A stretch of DNA of 64,000 nucleotides. It comes from Rhizophagus clarus (Eukaryota; Glomeromycota; Glomeromycetes; Glomerales; Glomeraceae). The notes under the pieces are model-generated. The model saw only the letters and a list, made by a program, of their open reading frames with translations. It was not told the origin of the DNA and did not search any database. Location: positions 310,001-374,000 of the forward strand of contig BLAL01000298.1 of NCBI GenBank assembly GCA_015698045.1, written 5' to 3'. Within the stretch, counting starts at the first letter, position 1; each line of letters opens with the position of its first letter. Of the stretch, positions 12,690 through 24,355 are shown in pieces. A program made the position numbers and the translations under genes.

Positions 12690-13368
12690 TCTACTTAGGA
12701 AAAGGATCACCTTTAGATTGCTTCTCTTGGCCCTATCACTGTTAGATAGTTTCCCGCTACTTGGTTTTTTCAGAAACGTAAAGAAAGAGAAAGATTCTAA
12801 GCTATTATCATAAACCTGCCAGATAATATAACAGTTTTAATTCTATTCCTGAAGGAGAACCTCGTAAACTTTATTAATCTTCCTACATATTAAGATTTTT
12901 AAGGAAGTCAAGAATCCAAATGATCAATGCAAGATGATTGCTTACTTCAAATCATAAGAAGACCTTCAATCAGTTTTGAGTAAAGAGTCATTTTGGAGTG
13001 AAACTAAACTCAGTTAGTATTATCATACTGTACCATCTTTTATTACTGCTTAGAGAAGTCAAGTTAGTTCAAGTACAGATAAAGCTAATAACAAACTCTC
13101 AGCTTCGAAGAATTACAAGACAAATGGATCTAGTTACTCAGTGACTACAGATTCCAATCATGTTCTTATAAGGAGTCTGAAGAAGGATTCAGGTAAATCA
13201 TCTACTGAACATAAAGTGGATGAGAAGATTAAGACATTAAAGATAAAAAAAAAGTAAAACGAAGACCTTTCTCCCTCAAAGAAATTTTTGAAGAAACAGT
13301 TGTATGCAGAAATTATTGAAATAAAGAAAGTTTTGATGGATTTTATTCAGAAGCACTTTCAAAGTTAG
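12690..13368 (+). pseudogene. Decayed lineage-specific ORF, possibly from a retroelement
   Basis: From 12907 one frame reads VKNPNDQCKMIAYFKS, then continues for about 145 codons to a TAG at 13366-13368 with four internal stops (TAA, TAG, TAG, TAA). All four could derive from CAA/CAG glutamine codons by C-to-T change. The residues are mixed and hydrophilic, rich in Ser/Lys, with a KKFLKKQLYAEIIEIKK-like basic coil at the end. The stretch 12690-12900 looks like the upstream part in another frame, implying a frameshift. An A-rich run follows at 13571. I cannot name the family; an accessory ORF of a retroelement is a guess. Confidence 0.45.
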
Positions 13369-15395
13369 ATAATAATTAGTAGGATTTTACCTTACTTTAC
13401 CAGTAGTGATAGAATATTTCTTTTTTTATTTCCTTTTTCCTTTATTTCTTTTAATATGTTTTTAATTTATAGTGGATGTTTATAGTTGAGAGTAATGTTT
13501 GTTTGTATCAGTTGGTTAAATTTTAATCTTTCCTGTTTACTAATAAAATCTATTGTAGTTACAATGCTTTAAATAAAAAAAAAAAAATTTTATTTTGTTT
13601 TTTTTTTTTTTACTTTTGCAAAAAATAAAATTAACCAATAAAAATTAATATAAAATATTAAATTTATAAAATTTTATAAAGAGTAATCTGGATAATTTAA
13701 CTGAAGGGATAAGTTAGTAAAATTTTATTAAAATAATAGTATTATTGTTTTAATATTATATCAATATTAAATTATTTTATATATTGTATCTATCTAATCA
13801 ATCTTTTGATCTTTTATTATAAATGCTTTTGTTTTAATAAAATAAATTTTATTTTATATTAGATTTATCATATTAAAACAATATCTTTAAAATAAATTTA
13901 AAGTATTAACTTTATATTGCTTAAAAATTTCAAATTTCTGTAAAAAATATAATAAAATTTAATTAAAATTCAATTTGATTATATATTTATATATCAGATT
14001 AATTGAAAATTATATTAATTAAATAAAAGAAAAACCTTATAAATCTTATATAAATGGTAAATTTTATTATACTGAAATAAATTTGAATTAATATAATATT
14101 TATATCTAATATATTATTTGAACTCTATTTATATTTTAATATGTAATATTAAACTTTTAAAATTTAGTAATATAAAATTAATCATACTGACTTTCTATTT
14201 TAATTGTTTTTTATTTCTTTAATATAAGCATTTATTTTCTATTGTAATTCTATATTATTATAAATATCAAATTTATTTCAATTTAGTAAATCCATATTAT
14301 TCATAATTTTTTTTAATAAAAAATATTTCATAAAATATATATATATATGTATAAGAAAAATTAAAAATTGTTTTAAAATAAAAGTCAAATTCTTTATATT
14401 TGATTTGATTCACATTAAAAACATTAAAAAGCCTTTTTTATACGCTAGAATAAGAACATAATCATTATTGGTTAATGCTTGGTTTTTAATTCGTATCATT
14501 AGATAATAATTAATAATTTGATTTCGAAATTTTAATCGGGGTTTATTATTTCTTTTTTTCCTTAGGAATATTTGATAGTTTTTTTTAATAATCAATAGTC
14601 AAAAAAGAAAAATGACAATTCTTTTTAATCGGAGTTTATTGTTTCTATTTTCTTACAATAATTGAAAGTTTTCTTTTATAATTAATAATAATATTGTAAT
14701 TAACAAATAAATAAAATTTCACAATGTTACGGAGAATCAATCCCTAATCTAGGCAAAATTTACAAATTTCGTTTAAAAAGAACAAGAATTTGTGATGAGC
14801 AATAAACGATTCCCTGAATAACATGAATAACATGTATTAATAATAACAAATGCCGGCTTTAAAAAGCAGATCAGACTGACATCATTGAAATTATAACTTT
14901 TTTTACGGAATAATAAACGGTTATTATTATTTATTTTATTTTATTTTAAATTAATTTTTTAAAAAAAAAAAAAAAAAAAAATTTTTTTTTTGTGCATATT
15001 TATGCTTTGACCTTTTTTTTTTTTTTTACTTTAAAAAAAGTCGGTAATTTATTTACCAAAAAAAATCGCCGGTAACAAATATTCCATAGCAAACATTTTG
15101 TATACCACTAACAAAAGCGAAAAATTAATTTTTTAAAAAAAATAAACGAAACTTTTAATGGTAAACCCATAACAAAATTTTTCTTTTCCTTATACCTCAT
15201 TTAAGTTGTTATTAAAACTACTACCTTTTTAAGCCTCCGACTATATATCTCAATATAACTTTCTATTTTATCCCACCCTTTTTTAATACATTATTTTCTC
15301 ACCGACTCGTTTATATTTTTGTTACAACCTTCCTCAGTAACGAAAACAGAAAAATAAGTCGTAACGAAAAAAAAATTAATATATAGTTTGATAAA
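13369..15395. other. Intergenic AT-rich DNA upstream of the first gene island
   Basis: No supportable gene. A ~93-bp tandem duplication (TTTAATCGG-x-GTTTATT at 14531 and 14624), a homopolymer palindrome at 14958-14992 and a pyrimidine-rich stretch from 15180 to 15320 are visible. The last 100-200 bases should contain the promoter and leader of the MATH-BTB gene, but no clear TATA or initiator element can be singled out in this composition. Confidence 0.5.
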
Positions 15396-17041
15396 ATGTC
15401 TTTCAAGGCTAGAAGTGGCTTTGAGTTCACTCTATTGAACTACAATAACCTGTCAACTAAGGTTTACAGTCCCCCTTTTGCTACTTCCCTTGATACGTTT
15501 TGGCAACTAAAGTTTAAGCCGGTATGTATTCTCGATTCTATTTATATCTTTGCTTTATGCAATGTAATTTGTAACACAACGAAAACAATTACAAAAGCGA
15601 GCGAGCGAGCGAAACTTGTAAAAATAAAGTAATATTAACCGAATTACTGCGGAATAGTAAAAATAACGAATTATCACTATTCATTAATGATTACCTATAA
15701 GTTTTGGATGATGAATCATCAACTTATCAATTTACAACTTTATTTTGTACATTAATATCAAACGTTTTTTTTTTTAACTAAAAAATTAATTCCCGTTAAT
15801 TTTTCCTATTTATATTGATTATAAAAGACATCTAAAGGAAATCCAGAGTACTGCTCTGTATATCTCGTCGCCATTCCAAGTCATGAAGAAGGTGGTACGA
15901 CATCAGCATGGACAAATCGTGCAACGTATTCTGCTGACATATATATTAAACACCCAGAAACTTTAAATGAAATAAAGAAAGCAACTTTAGATACAACAAA
16001 GTTTTCAGCTATTAAACCATTAAGAGGTAATTGTTTTTTTTTTTTGTTTGATTTGTTCCATTGTATTTTTTATACACTGATAATCTTTATTTGTGATCAG
16101 GTTGGAATAGATTTTGTAAAAAATCTTTGCTTCCTCCAGATCAGATAATACTTGGTATAGAATTCGATAAAACTGAATTCGGTACTCCTGACGAGAAGCC
16201 AAGATTTCCTGGTAATGGTAAACCTTTTCCAGATGATCTGGTTACAGCTTGGGCAGATCAATTGAACAAACCAGAATACGCTGATGTAGAATTTAAAGTA
16301 CAAGGTCAATCAATTTATGCAAACACAACCATACTTATGCGAAGGTCCGAATATTTTCAAAGAATGTTTGTAGGAAGATGGATGGAATCAATTACATATA
16401 ATCAAGAAGAAGAGCAAGCACAACAACAACAGCGGCAACAAGTTCCAACACCTGAGGAGGATGATGATACTGACATGGACAGTAACGCATCCGGGAGTTC
16501 CGGGAGCAATAATCCCATATCACCTCATAAGCGGAGAAGAGTCTCTGATTCCGAGAGTGATGATGACGACGATGATCGTTCTGTACGATCGATATGTTCA
16601 TCCTTACCTATAAGGTCAAAACGAATCGTAATTGATGTCACAGATTTTCATCCAGATACATTTCTTGAAATGTTGCGATTTTTGTACACGAATCGGGTGT
16701 CATTTGGACCGAGAGATTCCCCAACATCTCCTGTAAATCTTTTTAAGATCGCAGACAAATATTTAATAGAAAATTTACAACAGCACGCAAAAGTAAAATT
16801 ATGTCGAGCATTGAATATGAACAATGCGGCCGAATTCTTATTCACTACAGCATGGCAATATGATGAATTGAGAGATCACGTGATGAATTATGTTGTACAA
16901 AACTTCCAAATCGTATGTAAGACATCTGGATTCAAGAGCATTACTTCTAACCCTTCTAATTATCCACAATTTCATGATTTAATTACCGAGATTTTGCACA
17001 AAGTATTTGCAGATGGTGATTCAGATTATAGCGATTTCTAG
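15396..17041 (+). CDS. MATH-BTB (speckle-type POZ-like) protein
   Basis: Three exons: 15396-15521, 15828-16026 and 16101-17041, joined at GTATGT/AAAG and GTAATT/TCAG sites with consistent phase, giving 421 residues. The N-terminal ~150 residues look like a MATH/TRAF fold (FWQLKFKP, then NPEYCSVYLVA, then ILGIEFDKTEF). A BTB/POZ domain begins at about residue 167 (YADVEFKVQGQSIYANTTIL) and resumes after about 285 (IDVTDFHPDTFLEMLRFLY). MATH-BTB proteins usually act as substrate adaptors for cullin-3 ubiquitin ligases: MATH binds the substrate, BTB binds cullin. Odd: the BTB fold is interrupted by a ~75-residue acidic, Gln-rich insert (residues ~208-283) that contains the basic cluster HKRRRV and runs of Asp, suggesting nuclear location. 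It is convergent with the next gene. Function is inferred from family only. Confidence 0.88.
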
Positions 17042-17450
17042 ATGTTTATTATTACTAATTTGAAAATGAAAAAAAAAGGCTATTATTTATACTCAGAATA
17101 TTTGAGAGTTTCGATATTTTGAATTAATAGCTTTATATTATTATATATCTTTTTTCTTTTTCATTTTTTTTTTCTTAATTTTTAAGCATTTGCATTCATT
17201 CATTCTTTTTATTATAAATTTTTTTTATTAATGGAAGATGTGAATAGTAATAATTCACAGATAAGTAATTCATATTTAAGGAAAAAAAAAATATAATTGT
17301 TTTCGGTAAATCAAGCTGCAGTACCTTTTTTTTTTTTTTATTTATGAATTCTCGTGCTGAGCTTGTCACAAAAATTGTATTTCATTTTTTTTTTTTATTC
17401 CAATATTTTGTATATTTTTTTTTATACACATATATATATATTACATTTTC
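17042..17450. other. Convergent intergenic region
   Basis: Shared 3' flank of the MATH-BTB and Acl4-like genes, about 410 bp. Contains several T runs and AT-rich 3'-processing-like sequence; no gene. Confidence 0.6.
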
Positions 17451-17759
17451 TTACATTTCCATTTGATGGTCATCATTGTAATGATTATTTTGGTTAGCGT
17501 TGAAATCTTCCCACTCATCGGCATCGGCATCATCATCGTCATCATCATCATAAATCTCATTAGCATCATCATCACCATCACCATCATCCTCTTCTGCATC
17601 TGATGTAAGTGAAGGCTTTACATGGGCGTTAATGGTTTGTAAGAGTTCTTGTGTATGTTGTAGGATTCCTTCATCATCCGAACCAATTTTATGATATAAC
17701 TAGACAAGTTTTTTTTTTTTTTGTGTTATAGCAAAAATGAAGGGCGACGAGTAATGAAA

Positions 17760-17807
<48 letters not shown>

Positions 17808-19148
17808 AAAATAGAGAAATGATTAAATAATTAGTAATTGGTTATATTAAAAACAAAACGTTTGAAAAAAAAAAAAATTGAAAAACAATAAATAAAGAAT
17901 AAAAAGAATATTATTTAAAATAAAATAAAAATAAAATAATACCTTTTCATAATTAATTAAACAATCACGAGCATCTTCCCAATGAATTAAATGATCTTGT
18001 TCATTTTGAGAATCCTGACCCATAAGAAAATAACACAAACCATATAAATACCATAAATCAAGTACTTCATCATTTTCTCTTTGTAAAATTTCGAGTACAT
18101 TTAAAGCTTTCATGTATTGAGAAAGTTCAATTAATAATTTTACAAGGGAAATCCGTGATTCATATGAAGGTATTGAAGGATGTCCTAAAGAAAGAGAGAG
18201 AGGAGAGATTTTAGTATTAATTTCTCAAAAATTTTAGGAAAAGAAAAAAAAAAATTAAATTTCTCATTTCTCTTAAAAAAAAAAAAAAAAAAAAAATAAA
18301 TGAACCTGGATCTAAATTTATCCATAGATCAAGACTCTTTTCTAAAGCAATTTTAGCATCGTCATTTCTTTGTTGAGATAATCTAACTGAAGCTAATGAT
18401 TGATAAACTTCAGGATTTGATGGATCTAATTCTAAAGCTTTATTTAAATATTCTTCACATTTTTGTTCCGCATCATCTTCGAAACTAAAAAAAAAAAAAA
18501 GATAAAGAGTTTTTTCATAAATAAATAATAAAAAGAGTATTCATAATAAATAAATCATTCATGAAAAGTTATCTTTTTTTTTTTTTATAGAAAGATATAC
18601 TTGAAATATGAAATCAACTCTCTTCTATAATTATAAATAATAATAATAACAACAACAACAATAATAATAATAATTACCAACAATCAGTTAAATAAATTTC
18701 AGTCATTGAACATAATGCATTGGAAATTTTTCGATTTAGTTGATTTAATTGATTTTGTTTATTTGATTCATCATCATCTTGTAAATCTTGTAATGAAGAA
18801 GAAGTTGTTGTTGTTTTTGTTGATAATGTTGATTTAGATAAATTATCATATTCTGATATCATTAAATTTACACCATTTTGAAAATGAGAAATTGCTTCTA
18901 AACCACAAGATAATTGACCCATATACATATATTTTGAATAACCATTATTTGGATTTATTGAAATGGCTTTAGAAAAATGCTGAAAAAATTGAAAGAAAGA
19001 ATTAAATGAATATGAATTGATTTAAATTGATTTTGATTTGATCGATTGATTATAAAAAAGTTGATTGATTATAAAATTAATAAAAAAATATAAAAATTAT
19101 AAAAGATTATAAAAGATGATAAAAAATTATAAAAAATTATACAATAAT

Positions 19149-19182
<34 letters not shown>

Positions 19183-19482
19183 ATAACGATATTATCTATT
19201 ATCTGATCACAATACCTCTCTTGCTTCATCAAACATTCCCAATTCAATTTCTATCATACCTAAAATTTCCAAAACTTGTAAATTATCTTGTTCTAAACTT
19301 AAAGCTTTTTTTGAGAATTGAAGGGCCAATTGATAATCACAGGTATCTATTAATGAGGAAATTTTTTTTAATAAATCTGATACATTATAAGATACTTTAT
19401 TATTATTGTAAATATTTTTTTTTTCTATAGTATCATCTTCCATTATATTTGTTATCGAATTTTGTTGTTGAATGAAAGTCAT
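17451..19482 (-). CDS. ACL4: TPR protein, Acl4-like ribosomal protein chaperone
   Basis: Five exons on the minus strand: 19482-19216, 18979-18678, 18484-18306, 18184-17943 and 17699-17451. All junctions are GT-AG with matching phases, giving 412 residues. The protein consists of TPR-type helix pairs: residues ~45-85 (YQLALQFSKKALSLEQDNLQ), an exon 2 repeat (HFSKAISINPNNGYSKY), an exon 3 repeat (EEYLNKALELDPSNPEVYQS), and further helices. It ends in an Asp/Glu-rich tail of about 50 residues (EIYDDDDDDDADADEWEDF). Yeast Acl4 (387 aa) binds newly made ribosomal protein L4 and delivers it to the nucleolus; its TPR superhelix plus acidic C-terminus matches this layout. An internal Met at residue 14 could be an alternative start. 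The introns contain long A/T homopolymers and an (AT)n run at 19146-19184. Another TPR assembly factor cannot be excluded. Confidence 0.82.
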
Positions 19483-19532
19483 TTAAATAAATAGTATGAA
19501 GAAATGGTATAAAGAAAATGGTGGTATGAGTG

Positions 19533-19564
<32 letters not shown>

Positions 19565-21851
19565 TTTTCGATCTTAAATTGTAATTGTAACACAAGATGA
19601 ATTATGTTTGATGACTTGAACGAGAGTAGGGAAATCATGAAAATTACTTATTTGATCATGTGTGAAATGTTGGAATTCTGCAAATCATATGATTTGATTT
19701 ACATATTAAAAATATTTAAGAAAAAAAAAAAAAATCTTTTCCGCTTTTTTTTTTCAAAAAAAACAGGCCTTTAAAAAAAAAAAAGATTCGTTTTTTAAAT
19801 GCTCATTTTTTATTATTATCATTAAAGAGTAAAAACATTTTTAGAATCTTCCAATTTCCAAAAAAAAAAAGAAAAAAGAATCACCAAAAATAATCATCAC
19901 AATAATCACCATTCCTACATCTTTCTATAAAGAAATTTTAAAAAGAATTGATTGATGGGTTTCTTGCATTGCATAATAACGATAAGACATTTTTTTTTCA
20001 GCCAAATTACAAAATGTTTCGCCCAACATTGGAAAATAAAGATTTTCCTTTTGCAAGTCATAAGCTAATGACGCATTGACCGCATGAATGAATTAAATTT
20101 TCCTCTTTTCAATGAGAATAAAAAAGGTAAATTAAATAACAATGGACCTTCCCGACATAGTTTGGATAATTTCAAGAAAATACCAAACATAATAAAAAAA
20201 ATTTTTTCTTTTTAAAGAAAAATGCTAGAAATTGTCAAATAGGAAAAATTATATTCTTTTTTCCGTTTATGAAATTCGAAGGAAAAAAAAAATTATATAT
20301 ATATGTATATTAATAATAAGAATAACATCTTATCATACTTACAAAGATATTATCATCTTTTTTTGCTGTGATGTATTTTGTGCATGTATGCGTACGCAAT
20401 GTCGAAAGATTATGTTATACTTGACATAAAATGTAACCTGATGAATGATTGGTATGGTAATCGAAGGATCTGAATGACGATTAAATCGGTGGTTTGCGTC
20501 CGTGTAATCAGTTATAATATAAATTATCACGGGAAATCAAAAAGATTTTTTTTTTTTTCTTTGGGCGTAAATTGATAATGGTTGAATGGTTGAGTCTAAG
20601 CCTTAAAAAAAAAAAAAAAAAAATTATCAATTTTCAAAAAAACAAATGGTATAAATGGATGGCCATTAAAAATTTTTTTAAGAAATAAAAAAAAATTTTT
20701 TTTTTTTCCCTCACTCGGACCATATGGAATTTTTTCGATCCTTTTTTATCTTTTTGTTCATCGAATAATACCGAGAGAACAAATCAACAAATCACAACAA
20801 ATTACGACTTATCATAAAATATCAGGAAGTATTCCTAAAAATCATTATTTGTACAATGATAACTTTGTGTACATAAATTGATGAAATAGATTAATGACAA
20901 TTTAATTCGCCATTGTTCACTAGTTTCTCACCATATCCAAATTTAGGATAAAAGCTATCCAATTAGAACTAGGGATTAACTAAGCCAGTAACCAAAATTT
21001 TCAAAGTATTTCAAAGAGTGCAACACAGCCATATACCAATTATAGACATGAATAATAACCATATTAAGATATTTGCCATCAAACCTTATTTACATATTTA
21101 TATATATATAATAATCTTATTTAATAAACTTTATTACCAAATCATAAACAACTCGGGTATCGTCAATCTAGGTTTCAAAGTCTTATACTTTGTTGTAGGT
21201 TTTTTTTTCTTTTTTTTTTTTTTTAAAAAAAAAATTATTTCAATGAACTCGATAATTTTTAACGAAAAAAAAATGGCGGGAGAAATATTTATAACTTGAG
21301 TATCGTGGCACTGAATATCTAAAAGGAACGCGGGCAAAGTTAAAATGCCTGATTCTAAACAAGTAATAGTATATATATGATATATATCAACAAAACTGCT
21401 AGACAGCCCTTACAGTACGGTAATCTTTACGGGTGAACATTTTCAGTTTAAGACATTTTAATAGCCCAATATTAATATATCTCTGATTCGCTGCCGCTTC
21501 TTGCGTTCTTGTTTGTTTACTATTTACTTTTTGAAATGCAAACAATGTATATTTCCATTTAAAACAATATATAATATATTTTTTTAAACTTTTTTCTTCT
21601 CTGAAGTCAGTGCTCTTAAACAGGATCGAAAATCGGATAATCTTAACTAATTATCTTTTATTAGGTATGACATGTATGACGGATTAGATTTCCTAATCCC
21701 TAAACCAGTAAAACCACAAAATTTTCCTTTATTAATATTTCTTATTTTAGTATAATTGTAAAAAAAAATTTAGTAAAATAATTTTAGAATAATTTTAGTA
21801 TAATTATTATAAAATAAAATATTTTTTTTTTCTATTTTTATAAATAAAAAA

Positions 21852-21906
<55 letters not shown>

Positions 21907-24017
21907 TTTTAAATTCTTGGATAAGGAGAATATATAATTATTTATTTATTTATTTTTTTATTTATATATTTATTGTTTATTGTTAAAAAAGAACAATAGC
22001 TTTATAAAACGAGTATTATATTTTTTAAAAAAATTAAAATCCACGAGTTTTTAATATTCTTTAGAATTTTTTTTTTTTCAGGGGAGCTACATTCTCGAAA
22101 AAATCAAGTTTTTTTTTTCTTATCGAAAAAAAAAGCTTGTGTTTTTGTGTTTTTGTGTCAAAAAAAAAAAAAAAAAAAAAAAAAATTTTTTTTCTTATGA
22201 TAATAATATTTTATCATCTACTTTTTCATCATCGTTACTTACCTGTTTAAATGGTTAAGGTTAAAAACACAAAAGCATACGCATGAGAAATTTTTCAGAA
22301 AAAAAAAAAAAAAAAAAAAAAGATAATTACTTTATTTATTTGTTTTTTATTTCCGCCTACTTTTTTTTTTTTTTAAATAAAACATATAAAAGCATTATAT
22401 ATAACATGAAACCGACCTGAATTTTTAAAGTTTTTCTTTCCATTTTTGAATGAATGCGCATTTACAAAATTTGATTGGGTCAAAATGATGAACATTATCG
22501 ATCATTAGGTTACAACGATAAGGTTTATGACACGTAACTCCATTTGATTAAATGATGAACAAACCGCAGTTATAAGTTAATTTACGTTATGCGTAAATTT
22601 GAGTAAAAAAAAAAATAAAAAAATTAAATTTCTTCTCCTAAAATAAAATAAACAATTCTTTAAGGGAGAAGATATGATGTTTGAATTATTAACTGAAACT
22701 CAAATCACTTCTCCTGGAAGATTTGCCAAGTGTAACAATTTACAACTCTTTATTCCAAATTAAAATTCTTTTTTACGCAATCGCACAAAATGATCGTAAG
22801 GGCGTAACCTACAGCACGTAAATTCGGAGCAAATTAAATTTGTATAAAAATTTACACAAAAGTACAAGAGTACGAAATTAAATTATCTTATCAGATCATT
22901 AACCTAGACAGTGTTAATTTATTTTTCATAAAAGAAATATCGTCATATATATATTATATATATATTGACATTTTTTTTATTTTGCATATGTCAAATGATT
23001 TATGTATTATGTTTGTAATATGTGTTATATGTATTATATATAACATATGTGTTATACGTACTCATTGTTAACCCAATATAATATTAAATATTAATAACAA
23101 ATTATACTGCAATTAACTTAACACAAGTACAGCAGCAGTCAAACATTGTCACATTGTTTTTAATACAAATATAAAATTTTTTGTTAAAAATATAATGGTT
23201 TTTTGTAGGCTCGTTTTGTATATTTTAAAAATGTTTGGATAAAAAATCGATGCTGTCCAAATTAAAACTGAAACAAAGAAATATATTGATAATTTCCCAC
23301 GAAACCGCAGTTCTTACCCATATGCTAATAATTATATTAAGAAGGAGGCGTTAAATGTACGAGTAGTGCGATAGATTGTCAGAACGTCACTTCATGTGAA
23401 ACCAGCAAATGATATCATTTATTTAGGTAAAGTGTTATTACTTTTTGTAACTCGTGATGATTTTCATTGAATTTATCCCAATTTTTATCTCAATCTACCC
23501 CCACCACTTGACCTTTTTTTTTTATATTATATACATTAAAACTTTATTATAATATATATATATATCTCTCTCTCTCTTTATCCATCACATTCATTTTAAC
23601 TATACTATACTTTGTTAAGTCATATTCTTTTGCTGTTGTTTTCGTTCGACAAGTTCATACAACACCAACTTCCGTTTTTTGTTGTTCTGTTAAACTAAGT
23701 AATTACTATTTTACTATTTTTTTTTTTTTTTTTATCTTACATAATAATTTCCCTTTCCCCTTTTTTTTTATTTTATTCGCATTCAATTTCCCCTTTTACT
23801 TTAAAAAAAAAAAATTCTCCCTTAAATACGTATATAAATATTCTTATAGAGAGCTAATATATATTTTCTAAAATAAAATAGAAACAAAAAAAAAAAAACC
23901 GGTCGTATTTATACATACATATACTTACATATATATATATATATATACAACTCAAAAAACCCTCTTTTTTTTTTCTTTTAATAACATACAATAATTATAT
24001 TCTTTTCTTTTTTTTTT

Positions 24018-24053
<36 letters not shown>

Positions 24054-24355
24054 GTTCCTCTGAAAAAAAAAATCTTTCATCGAAAAAATAAAAATTCCTC
24101 TTATCAAAAAAAAAAAAAAAAAAAAAATTTTTTCGAAAGACAAAAAAAAAAAAAAAAAAAATTTTTTTTTATTCTTAAAAAAATATATTATTATATATAT
24201 ATTTAAATTTTCAAAATCTCGAAAAAAAAAAAAAAAAGTACATTATATCCCTTCTAGTATATAACTGGTGGAATAAAATATCAAATAATTATCTTTTTGT
24301 ATCTTTTCGAGAAATAAAATTTTTTTTTTTGACATTATAAAAATATAAAAAAAGT
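19483..24355. other. Intergenic region between divergent genes
   Basis: About 4.9 kb separating the Acl4-like and SEYQR-motif genes, which are transcribed away from each other. No ORF with coding character. It holds a (TAA)n microsatellite at 21868-21904, long poly-A or poly-T runs (19530-19569, 20605-20623, 22160-22196, 22301-22321, 24021-24050, 24141-24170), and an inverted ATGTGTTATA/TATAACATAT pair at 23020-23056. A CTCTCTCTCTTT run at 23567-23579 and T-rich DNA precede the downstream start and may be part of its promoter or leader. Confidence 0.5.
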
